Both the position numbers and the translations under genes were made by a program. Source: Diplocarpon mali (lineage: Eukaryota > Ascomycota > Leotiomycetes > Helotiales > Drepanopezizaceae). From it: 64,000 bases of DNA. Under the pieces are notes generated by a model. The model was not told the DNA's origin and searched no databases. It was given only the letters and a program-made list of their open reading frames with translations. Within the stretch, counting starts at the first letter, position 1. Every line of letters starts with the position of its first letter. The DNA lies in NCBI GenBank assembly GCA_024741835.1, contig JAENRP010000062.1, positions 124,507 through 188,506 on the forward strand. The letters are read 5' to 3'. Shown piece after piece: positions 12,081 through 25,292 of the stretch.

Positions 12081-12765
12081 ACGACTCAATACCTATATGC
12101 TGTGTCTCTTACAAATCTCCAGTCCTTTTAAAAGTCTGCAGGGCTTAGATCAAGTCTATTTAACGCCGAAGACATATTTCTAGGCTTTCCAAATCAGGTA
12201 TAAGTTCCCTTAACTGTATAATGAAGAATTTTCCTCTACCTCTTTATAAACGCCCTTTGCTTTTAACGTTTACCTGCATATTCTAGGACTATTTGTAGTA
12301 TATACCTACGATTAAAGGAATAACTTCTTTATAGTTACAAGGAGAAATAAGGTACGTTATAGCATATAAAGAAGTAAAGCAAAAAGATATATTGCAAAGT
12401 AAGTATAAGTTGATAAGAATGGTTAAGGTTAAATAGCTGCTCATAACTAGTAAGATGCCTACTGAGTAACTAAATAAACAGTCGCAATTATTGACAGGCT
12501 TTTATAGCCTATGATCAAAGATTCAGGCTAGACCTAAGATAACTCCTCAGCTCTACTAACTAAGGCACTCCCTTAAGATAAAGTCTAAGTTCGATACTTA
12601 AAGAGCCCTTTTTCGACTAGAGAATGGAAGGAGACTTTTATCCAAGAAATCAGGCAAAGAGTGAGGACTAAATAATGAACCGCAAGGGGTCTTTCATACT
12701 AGTTTTCTCCTTGAATATAAGAATGCAACTACGGCGTTTCTCGCTTGTGCTCTGTAGCTCATAAA
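12081..12765 (+). mobile_element. Degraded dispersed element (copy 2)
   Basis: The stretch aligns by eye, in the same orientation, with 57667-58372. Shared anchors include acgactcaa at 12081, an exact aggactatttgta (near 12284) and catactagtt (at 12695). The distance between the first and last anchors is about 624 bp here and 653 bp in the other copy. Most differences I can see are A/G and C/T transitions. No open frame survives. Confidence 0.6.
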
Positions 12766-13933
12766 AAACAAGGCATATTAAAAGGGGAAAAAAGTCACTT
12801 TGGCATTATGGCGGTACCAGCCCTACGTAGCCATATCTTTTAGACTCATTGGATTCAGAGTTAGGTCTTATGATTAGCAGCCAAAGAAAAGGAAAGACAG
12901 TAATGTATTTCCTAGTATCTGGATTTGAAGTCTTCCAAGTCTGTTTTACCTCAGGCCTGCACAAAGGCATATATCTACAGCAAAGGGCTCTAATTTTCCC
13001 TTAAACTATGAGAGTAGCCTAAATTCTAGCCTCCTAGTCACTACAGTAAGACTCAGCCTCTTAACCGAGGTTGGAAGCTTTTTTTCAAATACGTTATGAC
13101 GCATTGAGTATTTGTTGCAATAATACACAACGCTAAATTCTTACTAAATTGAATGAGCTGCGCTGTTTGTTAAACTTTCTTGGACTCAATCACTGTAACT
13201 CCTTCTTCCTTCAAATGTTCCCCTATTCTCCAAACATTCGGGTTGTTTGTTTGGCCTGCGACAAAGTAGATACAAGGAGCATCTATCACCGACAAAAATT
13301 CCTCGGCTCCTCCTCAGTAAGCATCTTTGGGGGTTGGCCAGTGTCACGCGCGTCCCCTCGTTTGATCTGACCCAGGTATTTGGACTAGTTGCCAAGATAC
13401 TCAATCCTGTGTCTGACTCAACTACAGTGATCAAAACCAGGCAAGAAATTTACTGAAAATACAGTTGTAAAGCGACTAATTATTTTAAAATGCCGACAGG
13501 AATAAAGAGTAAGGACTGGGACGTTTGACTCATTTGAGTAATATCATAAAATATCTGAACTGTGATTCTCTAATGGCCAATACTCAACTCTACCTCTGAA
13601 ATATTAATAAAAACTGCATAGAATCGAAATTATGAGTGAATCAAATATGTATCTCCTTCGCTTCCGTACCCTAAATCAAGTTTATTGTAATATGGATGCG
13701 AATGATATGAGTTTTATCCGAATTCTGATGCGAATAGGTTGTAAACGCACTACAACGCCTGTGAGTTGAGCTTCCCCCCTTTTTACGCCCTGCAATTGGC
13801 AGCTTACTAGTGTTGACCGCTGTACCGCTATACGAATATTTGCAATTCGAGAAGTAACTGAACGTTTTGCACTCGAGCAGATAACGAGAGTGTGCTCTCT
13901 TGTGATGTTTTATTATTGGAGTCTAATGGTTTT

Positions 13934-14032
13934 AGACAGTTTCTAGCTATTCGGCTTCTATCATTTATATTTGGAACTGCTATCTTAAAGTATATCTGAA
14001 AGAATGACGACTTATAGGGCTTTCATTCCACT
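13934..14032 (+). repeat. About 100-bp dispersed repeat, copy 1
   Basis: This matches 15211-15312 along its length. It shares the core agctattcggcttt/c and the shape ctgctatcttaaagtatatct against ttgctattttaaggtatatct, and ends in attccac in both. Confidence 0.55.
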
Positions 14033-15210
14033 TACTCGAAATGAAAAAAAAAGCAAAAGGTAGTTTACCATACCCTAGGTTATTGTCATCTTGTAGACAG
14101 AAGTGAGCTACTTATCCCTGAGCATACTTCAGGGGCAGGCCAAACAAATACCGCATGTGCGTCATTTACAGGAGAGATAACATTTGCTTTGCAAAGTTAG
14201 ATTCTATTCTAAAATGTTTGTTTTGCCTGCGACTACGTATATCTTCTGCTTATCAATTCAATATTTCGCCTAGACAATCAACCTCTCACCCGATGCTGAA
14301 CTCTAAATGAATTCTCCTATTCTTAATGCGTTGACTTTAAGTTCAGCGCAGGGACCAGCGCTTCCGATCTCGTGGGGAGATCCCAGCTACAAAAAACTCA
14401 AATTCAGTTCCCTCGCGATATCACCTTAAAAGCACCCCGCTCGGGATACATAATTCCGCTCATCCCGAACTGGACTTACGATCCTGCTTATGTCAAACCG
14501 ATGCCTACTCTGAAATATGGATCTTGTGGAGCTCCCAAGTTGGCCGGACATGAAAGGGGCCGCGAGTAAGTCGCTGCCGGCTAATTGAAAAAGGGGTAAA
14601 GCAGGGGAGCCTCTGGCCGCTACTGTGAAGAGGGCGGCTACCTCGTATTAGCTGCTTCTTTTCACCATAAGTCGACGTTTGATTTTAAGCGATTTTCTAT
14701 GTTTCTGCAATCTCGCGCCCTCTGGCCCATCTGTAGTCGACTAGTGGGTATGCAGAGTTGATCAAGTAGTTGGTAGCAACGGAAGAAATCATGCAACACG
14801 AAGTTGTTCGGGACCTGTACGCGGCCTAGGTTTGATGCCCTTTACCTCGAACGATAAAATCAAGCGCTGCGATGCAAGCAGAGCTATTGCGTACGCAGCC
14901 AAGCCCGGCGAGTATTTGAAACCTTGTGTACGCGTTATCTACAGAAGCGAAGTTCAGCGATTAACTTTCGTGGCATGTCGAGAGGGGGAAAGTCGGGCAG
15001 AGGATGCTAAACGGGTACTATAAAACTGCCTCGTCGCTGTGGCCCCCGATTGACCAGTACATGGATAAACTCTTGACACATGAGAAAAATGTCTTTTCAA
15101 TTCTCGACCAAGCTCGAAGCCGCTTTTTGTTCCGTTTGAAAGCAGATTCACGACATTTCGAACTTCACTTGCTCCATATCTTTCCTTTTTCAAATGGTCG
15201 ATCACGCACG

Positions 15211-15312
15211 AGAAAGTTTTCCAGCTATTCGGCTTTTAGCATTTATGCTTTAAATTGCTATTTTAAGGTATATCTAGCTATGAGGTATAAATTATGGGGT
15301 TCGAATTCCACC
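15211..15312 (+). repeat. About 100-bp dispersed repeat, copy 2, with B-box-like end
   Basis: This is the second copy of the repeat at 13934. Its end contains ggttcgaattcc, which resembles an internal RNA polymerase III B box, and its start tagctattcgg-like segment is reminiscent of an A box. A tRNA-derived short interspersed element or decayed tRNA is possible, but no cloverleaf can be folded by eye. Confidence 0.5.
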
Positions 15313-18240
15313 GTCTGGGAAATAAAGAAAATGGACTGAGCGCAAGATAACCCTTCAGAGTTAATCGCCCCTTACTCTTATCTCCTTCAAACTGACAGGG
15401 TGCAAAATCGCCTCTGTACCCCCGCAAGCGGCGAAATCAAGAAGCGAAGAAATGAGGTATTTCCGGGATTTCGGTTTTACATAGAGTAAAATCTTTTTTG
15501 TTCAAATGCTTTGTCTAGGCCAAATGTTTCTAATGCCTCGAATTTAGTTGCCACACGTCTTAACCAATCATATATACCTACCACTTTACAGTAGTCTTCA
15601 TAGAAAGTAGGACATTCTAACTATGAGATATAGCAATGCTCTCAACTGTTTACACTAGAGTTTTAGAGCTGTTGTAGGTCTTTGCAGTACGTAACATTTG
15701 CTCTTGAAACAAAGCTCCTATTCAGTTGTATTTCAAATAAGGCAAGGTTCTTCAATTAGAAAATGTGATTCATTAATTGAATATTTCGCTATTTTTTACG
15801 AAGTAAAAAAACTCGTTGTACAGCTTCGTAAGGCGGCCGGTGCCTTGAAGCAGTTGAGGGATGTAATAATCAGTTCCACTATTTCAAGAAAGTCGAAACA
15901 TTCGGCCGCTTTTTCAGCGTAGCATTTATCCAAAGCTTCACATGTATATCTTAATGCGTATGAAGTGCACAGTTCTTACAAAATTAGCACTGACTTGTAC
16001 AAATCTACTTTGTTGTAGGCCACAAAGCACCCCATATTAGCATTATCTGCAACGGTGGCTTAGAGTGGGTTTGAAATGTTGAATAGGGCTTCTAATTGGT
16101 ACTTTCTGTTTGGGTTGCGACGATATATACTATACTCTCTCTTTACTGTCCTTTCGAGTAAACGGTCAAGAAAACCCTCAATTTGTATTTTTCAATGAAA
16201 TATTGTATCGACTTCCAAGCGTCGACTTGCTCCTTGGATACATTTTCATCAACGCTCGTAAATTACGCTGCTCTTGGATCACTACAGACCAGACATGAAG
16301 CGATTCAGTAAAGTGGACTACGCATTACTCGTAGTATTTCGTAGCAGGATTCCTCTCTCACGGGTGTGTCCGCGGACGGAAATCCTTCGAGTACTCGGCT
16401 ACGAGTAAGCACCGCGATTTTCAGGAGACTGAGACAGCTAGGCCGTACGATTAAACAGACCCCAACTCTCACCGTCGTTGAATCATGCTGAAAGGCGCAG
16501 CATCGAAGGATACCGGGAAGATGTCTATCGGAAAATGGCGTCCGTGCCGCCGGCCTCCTGGCACTCCACCAGATCCGCCTGATCTTCGGCCTTACCACGA
16601 GGTATAATCGAACAGAGGTATTCCCCTATTTAAATAGACTGCAGATGAGGGCATATCAGTTCCATGGACTTTGACTAACTGAAAAGTCACCTAGCCCCAC
16701 GACTCATGGACCCACAATTACATCCCGCCGAGAAAGTGAGTACGGCGATTGATTACTACGTCCTATCTTCCAAGTACCGAATCTGTTGTCTTGCAAATAA
16801 AGTGCAATAATCATAACGAGTCGGGATGTCATCAGCCGCCAGGTTTCATCACAAAAACGAGTACTCTACGAGTCATCTGAAGAACTGAATTTGTGTTTTT
16901 TGATTGGTTTTAGACAGAAAGTGCCCAGAATGGTACTACGAAGTACAACAGGTGTCCAACCATCCCTTGTCGACATGGCATGCTCCCTGCCCGCTGCACC
17001 AGGGGAAATCTTTGTCTTCGCCATTTCCTGCCTCCGATATTTTTATGGGGCAGAATGGAGGTTATAAGGAAGGCGGTGACGGATATTTCCCCTGGCACCT
17101 GCGTGGACTTCGCCCCAGGAATAATAAAGCATTGCTCAAAGTCTATTCAGGGGTTCTTGCATCGGGTTTGCAAGGGTCAACTTACTCTCATGTAAGCTTT
17201 ATCTGGCCTGCGACGAGATAACACAAACTCGGGGCGTGGGCACGCACACATAGTTTCTTGTACCCGTCTCCTCCTACTCTTCAATGCCGAAAGTGAAATG
17301 TCGTTGGTAGTGGATGGAGGTGCCCGGGTAGTTTAATCACCTAGCGAGGTGCCGTCGTAGTGGGGGTGTTCTGGGAAGACTTTCTAAGCGCTCTGATTCT
17401 CATGTCTGGCGGGGTTTCTTCATTTTCCACCAACCGACCAGAGATGACCCGGCTGCACCAACCCCTTTTCGCTGCCATCGGTCAAGTGTCGTTCGGCACG
17501 AAATTGCAAATACGACGGGTGCAGGTTCGGACGGCCTCGTCTCAGACTCTCAATGTTTCATACTCGTTGAGTATCTCCATACGAGTAGTTCTTGTCACGG
17601 TCCGGCCCATGGGTCCGAGGTGCTCGTTGTCCATCCCCTACCGTGCAAACCCGGAATCGGAGGTTTGAAGCATGCTTCCGCGTGGTAGGTAGCCCTTGAG
17701 TCGTTTGAAACACAGACCAAAAACCGGTCCGTTGAAAAGCCGACGTAATCGAAGTAGGTTTGAGAAAGCAATGAAGAAAGATTTACTTCGTGTTAGTTAA
17801 ATACCCTAGAATGTTACCCATGCGGGCTCTTAATTCAAGGTAGTCTCGCTTCCGCGCGACTCGAGAATGTGCCGTACTCTTGAGGCTGGGCATCTCTTGG
17901 CTCCATCGCACAGTTCAGTTCCAAGAGCCTTGGAGTTGTACATGAGGCATGGGGTGGCTGGGCACTCAGACAGCAGTCACACATCACTGGTCAGACCGTC
18001 GCGCGAGTCGACTTGGAGATGTCACTTACAGTATGGCTTCCCAAGCCCAATTTCTGTCAAGCTTCCCGCGACGCTTTTGGCTGTGTTGGCACTCTACCTA
18101 CGCACTCTTGCAGTACATGTTTAATCAATCAAAGTGGCCTTGCGGTGAAAAGTACTATGTGCACAACGTGCCAATTTCTGGGCAGCTTTCGAGTAAACAC
18201 TTCGCTGCGATGTGATGATGGCCATGGGGATAACGACAAG

Positions 18241-18460
18241 ATATTTAAGCTGCTGAAAGTCCAGCGAAGATTTGATTCTCCAGACACATCAGTTCATCGC
18301 ATTCTCTTACAGTTCGCACTTTCATCCAGCTCATCCTCAACCAGCTCAGGCAGCTCCAAGTCATCTTTCGTTCATCCGACTTGACATTCACTCACTTCTC
18401 TTCTCTTCACTACACTCACTCTACAATCAACAACTTTGCCCTTCGCAACCAACCGCAAAC
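18241..18460 (+). promoter_or_regulatory. Pectate lyase promoter and CT-rich leader
   Basis: A TATA-like atatttaa at about 18242 is followed by a CT-rich stretch (about 18375-18425) and an adenine-rich context (accgcaaacATG) at the start codon. Layout fits a strongly expressed secreted-enzyme gene. Specific regulator sites were not identified. Confidence 0.4.
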
Positions 18461-19664
18461 ATGAAGTTTACCTCCACCGTCATCTTGGCTCTGGCCTCTG
18501 CCTCTACCACTGTCGCTCAGGGATGCAACAATACCGACAACGGTGGGCTCGTCAACAACCCAGTAGTCACTCCGACCCCCGTTGGAGGGTATGGAGGCGG
18601 GTACCAAGCCGCCGCCACCACCCCTACCAAGGCGACCAAGACTCCCAAGGCAAAGACCACCAAGGGGTCAAAGGCGTCGACTTCGGCCGCCGATGCACCC
18701 GCCGGGACTGGACCTGCTACTCCCCCCGCGGGCACCGACACTCCAGTCACACCCTCTCAGCCTAGCACTCCTGGAAGCATGCCTCCTAAGGGCACTGTTG
18801 AGAAGCTCGCGGCTGCCAGGGTCATCACCGGAGTACGTAACCACTCATTCTCTCTGCCCTTGCTGTCTTGTTTACAGCCGTGGCATCCCCACTCTGCTAA
18901 GCGAACCCTGCTGACTAATGGTTCCAGTCCTTCGATGGAGGCAACAAGGAGTTCGACCGAGGCGTTCCCTGCGGCGAGGGCGAGAACGGCAGCGCCGACG
19001 CGGTCTTCATTCTCGAAGACGGTGCCTCGCTCTCCAACGTTATCATTGGTTCTGAGCAGCGTGAGGGCGTCCACTGCAAGGGTGCATGCACCCTTACCAA
19101 CGTGTGGCACAGAGCCGTATGCGAAGGTACATCTCCCCCTTTATATGGCATCCTAGCATTCAGATCAGGAGTATACTGACCGCAATTCTTCAGACGCCGT
19201 CTCCCTTCTCGGTACTGGTGATGTTAAGATCGTTGGTGGTGGTGCTTCAGGCGCCAAGGACAAGGTCATCCAGCACAACGGCCGCGGCACTGTCACCATC
19301 ACAGACTACACTATCGATGGCGCTGGAAAGGTTTACCGCTCATGTGGGAACTGTTCTGGTAACGGTGGACCTCGCAAGGTTGTCATCACCGGTCTGAAGG
19401 CCTCCGGCATCACTGCAGAGGTTGCTGGTATCAACTCCAACTACGGTAAGTTCTTGGCCCCAAACCTCTCCTGCGACAGGACTGCAACTAATCCACCTTT
19501 CAGGCGATACTGTTACCATCGGATCCTCGTGCGGTGCTGGCGCATCTGTCTGCCAGGAGTACAGAGGTATCGACAAGTCTGCCGGCGGTGACCCAGGAAA
19601 GGTCACTACCACCGACGCCTGCCTTGGCGAGCAGGGTAAGCTTCCTGAGCTGCCAGCTTGCTAG
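18461..19664 (+). CDS. Secreted pectate lyase, polysaccharide lyase family 3
   Basis: The enzyme cleaves de-esterified pectin by beta-elimination, using calcium, outside the cell. I read four exons, 18461-18832, 18928-19126, 19194-19445 and 19504-19664, with introns of 95, 67 and 58 nt, giving 327 aa. A signal peptide covers residues 1-19 or 20 (cleavage near VAQ/G). A long Thr/Pro/Lys/Ala-rich linker (about 40-110) precedes the PL3 domain. PL3 hallmarks include [64 protein letters not shown] and GINSNYGDT. The cysteine pattern is typical of PL3. The linker is longer and more basic than in the usual minimal PL3 enzymes, and no cellulose-binding module is present. The gene stands alone between two AT-rich blocks, the setting in which plant pathogens often keep secreted virulence factors. 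That last point is inference. Confidence 0.93.
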
Positions 19665-22600
19665 AGGGGACGCTCTGTATCGATTACCGGTGGTACATTC
19701 TGTATATAATTCTTTCGAGGCAGAGCTTGGAGTGCATCGCATTCTGGCTTGGGCCTTATGACTGGCTGAGCCATTTGGGCTCTCTAAGAGTCATTTATGA
19801 ATTGATCTTACGCATTATGAGCCACTTTTTGCTTATGGAATATCCCAAGCCTCAAGGGCTTCTATTGACCACTCGTGCTTTCGGAGCTAGCATCAGACGA
19901 AATTCAGCTCTTTGCATCCCTATGCGATCACATTATTCTCAACTTCAATAAGAGTGCGTAAGACACTATGGATTACATCACAAGCTTGGGTCTCACGCAC
20001 GATTCAGAAGTAGGAATCTGCCTCACGGGTTACGCTAAATTCACGGAAACCAGTATCGTCTATGTCTAGCAACCAACCCTCCTTATCCTTCAACGGTCCC
20101 ATGCCCACTGAAAGGATTGCCACACTTTTCTTACGCCCCGGTCACTTGCCAAATGAAACAAGCCTTGTCGCAGATTTCGAGTTGTCCCCAGACCAAGCGC
20201 TGTGAGTTGTTTTGAGAGCTATGATGTACGCATTTGCCGTATTGTCGGCGTCACCCAGATTTCGGGTTTTCATACGGGGCTTGGAGTATCAATAATATAT
20301 TCGTGGTGTTTATCAACACGACATAGAACTCGCAAGGCCTACTTGAGCTAAGACAAAGCTCGCTACCTCTAACACGCCAGGATACTGTCACAGCCCGGCA
20401 GAAATATCAGGGAAGTATCTCCTGAATAGACGGATTTAACAAGCCTTGACTGAGGCATGAGAACTAGTGATTGAGCTTGCAACCAGCTCTAAGCACGACT
20501 AAGCATCTTTTTGGCACACTTTATATTGGTACGCAGATTACTCTAGAGCGCTCGTTCCCCTTATTCCTAGGATCATCCTGTATTAGCATATTATATGAAG
20601 TCGGGCAGGTTTCATAAAGGCCTCGGGGGGTTCTGCAACCGAGGGCCTCGGCGAGTATAGTAATCATATGCTTGGAGGAGTATAGGAGGGAAGGTGATTC
20701 AGAGGTATAAAGGTATCATATCGGCCCTATATAGAAGGGCAGACTTTTTGAAATACATATAATTTGACTGTCTCATTCTACTTCATTTCACGTGAAATAT
20801 CGATACCGGTATAGAACCTACACTCTAGCATTTTGCTAATGAGTTGATACCACTGTGAAAAAAGTCTCTTGAGTGCAATTGAGGAATGCTACTTAAAGGT
20901 AGCTAAGCTCCAACATTTTTTCTGCCGGGCGGTCAAAGCACGCCGTACCGCTCTCGCTACTTTTGAGCTTATTTTTTACCAACCACACTTATTACTCCAG
21001 AATCAAACAATGTTCGTCTTTGGTTCATTTGATAATTCTGTAAAAAAAACTTCATTCTCTCTGTGCCAGTGGTATTATAGCCACATATATTGCACTTGAC
21101 AGTATCACACCTGCCAGCTTTATCAAATACATGTTAAATACGCTAAGATCAATGCAAGAATGAATCATCAGAGAAGTGAGCTACCCCTTCTCCCAGATAT
21201 TTCATCAAAGGTCACGCAAGATTATCGGTAGGGATATCATTTACATCCTTCACGTCTGTGTGATTGACCCGCTGCTTATTAAAATGGAATTCCGGGCGGG
21301 TGTACTATTTAGGAAGCCGAACGGGCTAATTTCATACCGAAGGCCCGTCGCAGGACAAACGTGCCAGTCTCTTGACTGGCTTAATGCTCTTGTGTCTCCA
21401 AGGGCTGATGAATATTACATCAGGCAGGAAGAAGCTTTGGGTTTCCGTGAAAAACATGATATCGGAGAAGGTGTGCTTCGTCAGTATGAAAAGCAAAATA
21501 TCAGATAAGGATAAATTAAAATTTCCCCTCTCCTGCAATTATTTTTAATTGAGCCCAGGAACATGATATTTAATTATCCATCCTGGTATTTTGACACATA
21601 GTGTGGTCTAATCTTGTAAATTCATGGCTCTGTTTACTTCTAGCTGATGTTGGTATATACTAATTTGAGGAAGCACGAGCTCAGCTTGCTTACAAACAGC
21701 TATTCGTGTAAGTGTTGTTGAATCTGGTTAAAAAAGTAGCTATTCGGTGGCTCTTCTCAGAGTTCTAGTCTAGAATTCATCATGCTTTCGCATAGCTTTG
21801 CATCCGACTGCAGACTACTTCGGCTGAACTTCAGGTTCTGTGCTATGGTTGCAGTTTCTCAGTTATCTACACCTATCTCGAGCAGATTTTCCAGATTTCC
21901 GCGTTGATCAAGTCTCAATTGTGTACATCAACGACCTTCAATCAGTTGAAAAGGCTTGGTTCAGTTGAGTTATTGTTCGTGCTGCTGAGAACTTGTTTTC
22001 CAAGACGTTGCTAGGACCATCTAAGAAAAACAATATAATTCAAAATCTTTCCTTCATTTTCTTAAGAGCAGCAGCATTGGCAAACTAATTATTCTAACCA
22101 TTAGCCGTTACTAGTGGCTGGCTCGGGTGGTCCGTTTGGTTATGCTTTATGGGGTTCGTATTGCATCCCTATGGAGCATCACGATACTAACGTTCATCAG
22201 TCCTTGCTTTGCTTTGATATACAGCCAGAATAATAACAGAAGGCTGGATGAATCCAATACGTTGCCGAGCATAAGTTATTATAGCTCAACTCGACGTCCG
22301 AAACTGATATAATATTTTTCGATTCTCTGCGATCACCTCGCAGAGTATTTGTAATCTCCTTTCCAACATGTCTGCGAAATAATGAACTAGCTAGTTGATC
22401 TATCTTCCGAGGGGCTACAAAGGAAAGTGACCGCAGACTAATCAATGCCCGTTGCTATTGTCCGTGATGTGGAGCTCAGTAAGGTGGCCGAGCATGAAAG
22501 TAAATGAAGGACTTGAAGGTCTCTATATTGCTGGTACTTTCAATTCGCGCTGAATTCTCATCAGCTAGTCTCAGTACATAATTTTGGCATTTCAATTCCT

Positions 22601-23695
22601 AAACTGGAGCCACGGAAAATGCGTTTATCGGGATCGCTCGGGGCCATGGTATCTCGTCTTGCTTAGCTCCGCTCTAAATCAACAGAAGATACTTCTTCGT
22701 TGGTTCTGATCTGTTCTCGCATCCTTCACATCACAGTATGTTCGAAAATTCGCATATGTCCCCTTAAATTCTCTGTGGCGGGCTTCAGGGCGGTAGCCGT
22801 CCTGTCATCGTATAGTATGAGACTCCTTCTTTCAATAATACCACGTCTCGATATTAATTTTACCAAGCCTCTAGATAGGCTAGCCTCGTTCACAAAGCTG
22901 CCGACTTGGTCGAGAGATGAGACGTAGGAAACGCAGTGCCGCGTGCGGCACTATGCGATATATTAGAATCTGTGAGCACACACGTAGAAGGACGATGGAA
23001 AACATCCGTGGCCACCATCTGTATTTTAATACACTATCTTCAGACACCCTTCTAGCAATCTTTGCCTCTTGATTCGATACGTTGACTAACGAGTATCTAG
23101 ACATAGAAGGTCGGCGGTTCATGCTAGCCATTCTGCACGTCTGCCAAAAAGCACATCTGGAGGCTTTGGAAAATTACACTTGAACGGAGCAGCATGTCGG
23201 TCGTATCCATGTCACCGATAAAGGTGGATGAAGCCACCTATATAATCTCGTTGGAACGAGCTACTTGTTACACCCTAAGGATGTTGCTGTAAACATTGGT
23301 CGCTTAGCGAGCCCCTTTTCCGGGATGGTTATGTGGGGAAGCCGCCAGTAATACGCACGTGCACGCTACTTGGCACATTCTGGTTTTGTGTGCTCCAACA
23401 GTGCTCCAACGGCATCTTCTCTTGCGACCTATGCCCGAGTTATCGACAATGAACCCTTTGTCCAGGTCTCTCCAAGATGATCTTTTCAGTAGGTCGCCAC
23501 TTCATACTAAACCAGGCACGTGTGTTTCAAGACTCCGCCACTGGCATCTACTAGGAAACAAGTCGCTCTTGCTATCGCACGTCAACCTCGATCTTGATTA
23601 ACAACATACAACATGGCTCTCACCAGAGTGGCTCTTTAGAGGCATGTAGGTAAATACAGCTGTACATCATTATTACATGTCTATAAATTAGCTAC
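19665..23695. other. AT-rich gene-free stretch right of the pectate lyase
   Basis: About 4 kb without a supportable gene. Small frames at 21176-21508 and 22127-22312 lack recognisable domains and show no splice continuation. Parts near 20.0-20.7 and 23.1-23.6 kb are less AT-rich but I recognise nothing in them. Confidence 0.6.
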
Positions 23696-25292
23696 TTACT
23701 CCTTGCCACTTCCGCCAAGAGCCAGCTCCTGTGCCAATTTGCTCTTCTTCAGAATTCTTTCCCCATAAACCCAAAACACAAAAGGAATGACACTCATTGC
23801 AGCTGCCACAAAACCTAGAAGGCTGGTCGCCCACTGCACACCCAGTTTTCGATACATAGGCACAGCTGCAAACGGGAGTGCTGCGCCGACGAGTTGTCTT
23901 GTAAGGTTCGATGCTGCGTTTGCTGATGAAGCAAAGCTTGCGTAGTTGTCGATCAGATAGTTGAGCAGGGATATGATCGTCAAGATGTATCCAAAGCCAT
24001 ATGGAATGCCCGACAAAGCCGGTGACACCCAACTGATCGATGTTCGCGAGGTCAGAGCACCCCAGAATAAACTCAAGATGATGAATGGCCCCGCGATACA
24101 GGCCAATGGAAGTCGTTTTGCACCATGATGGTGAGCCCAAGGTTTGTTTTTCGCCAAAGCTCTCTCGTAGAATTTCTGGAAATAGACCTGAGTTGGGAAG
24201 GTTAAAAGAGTGCCGATACCGAATCCCAGGAAAGTAAGCCCCTCTTCGCCCTTATTGAAGTGGTAGATGTCTTGTATCATGTTAGGTTTTCGATTGGAGT
24301 TTTAGAGCGTGGAGTACATACCAACGAATATGATATTATACGACTGTAGGAAGACATAGAAGAGCCCGTACTGGAACGCAATATAGATGCAAGAGAATAG
24401 TACCAGGGGCTCGCAGCAGAACATCGACAACGGACGGATGAGAACATTGGAGGCAAATTCTTTCCAGTTCACATCTTCCTCATCACTTGGTCCGCGAGGC
24501 ATCCAATTACCCTTTAAGTTTCGGATGTCCTTCGCTCGTTTATCCAAGATGGTCTTGGAGTTGGTCTCTGGAATGCCTAGTAGTGCTCCCACAAAGCAGA
24601 TACAGCCATATGCGATGCCGAGACCAAACGATAAGCGCCATGAGATATCGACAGCAAACCCCGATATTACAGGCCCCATAACAGATCCAATTTGCGTGGC
24701 GATGTTGTATCCGAGAAGCGCGTCGCCACGAGGGAACTCGCCAGAGTAGAGATCGGCGCAAATTCTGATACCAGCTGGTCAGCAATATCCAGGTATCCTG
24801 TCCAACGCTGCCATCTCACCCGCTAACTGTGCTCGGTGGTCCTGCAGCAAAGAGACCGCTCAAGAATCTGAATACATTGAATGCCACCCAATTCGGAGAA
24901 CAAGTACAGCCCGTCATCCAGATGACGAAGAAGAATGTAGTGACCAGGTTGACCGATCTCCTTCCGTAATGCTCACTCAGCGGTGCAAGCACTGTATTGC
25001 CAATGGCGTATCCAACTAAGTAGACAGCAACGGGCAAGACTCTCGCCCCGTAGCAGTTCTCCTCCCCAAATTCGTGGAGAGTAGAGGTGATACCGCCAGT
25101 TGCCAGTGACGCGCCATTGGTGGAGCTGATGACGAGGTTAAAGGCAATGAAGAGAACGACGATCTTGCGCGCTTGAGACCAATTTTGAGGATTTAGAGAT
25201 GGATCATCATCGAATGTTATAACAGATTGTGAGCCTTGGGGCCTAGTTTGCAATATCTCGGCTTTCTCGGTGTCGCTTGCAGGTCTTGACAT
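23696..25292 (-). CDS. MFS transporter, DHA1 drug/polyamine antiporter type
   Basis: A major-facilitator proton antiporter of the fungal multidrug/polyamine (Tpo1/Flu1/Caf5-like) group, expected in the plasma membrane. I read three exons: 24820-25292, 24322-24764 and 23696-24270, with introns of 55 and 51 nt, giving 496 aa. Near the N terminus the family motif NPQNWS precedes the first helix. The loop-2 signature APLSEHYGRRS is intact, followed by FRFLSGLFAAGP; splicing then joins VSG to ICADLYSGEFPRG, the region typical of helix 5 of this group. The central loop carries PETNSKTIL. Helices 7-12 follow, with NLTRQLVGAALPF near the end. No frameshift is seen. Substrate cannot be told from sequence. 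The upstream region 25293-25620 has an open frame on the same strand without a recognisable domain. Confidence 0.9.

Larger units (their letters stand above)
7774..18460. other. AT-rich, gene-poor block with RIP-like decayed repeats
   Basis: About 10.7 kb are AT-rich with dense stops in all frames and no gene I can support. Frames of 60-120 codons occur but lack recognisable domains. The block contains two degraded copies of a dispersed element (about 10.3-10.6 and 12.1-12.8 kb), a coding-like relic on the minus strand (9.91-10.58 kb), and a pair of about 100-bp repeats (13.93 and 15.21 kb). Composition rises towards normal from about 16.3 kb. RIP is inferred from TA-rich composition and from in-frame TAA/TAG stops in the relic; no index was computed. 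Confidence 0.75.

Noticed and set aside
21176..21508. A 110-codon frame in AT-rich DNA
   Set aside because: No recognisable domain, no signal peptide, no splice continuation; such frames are expected by chance here.
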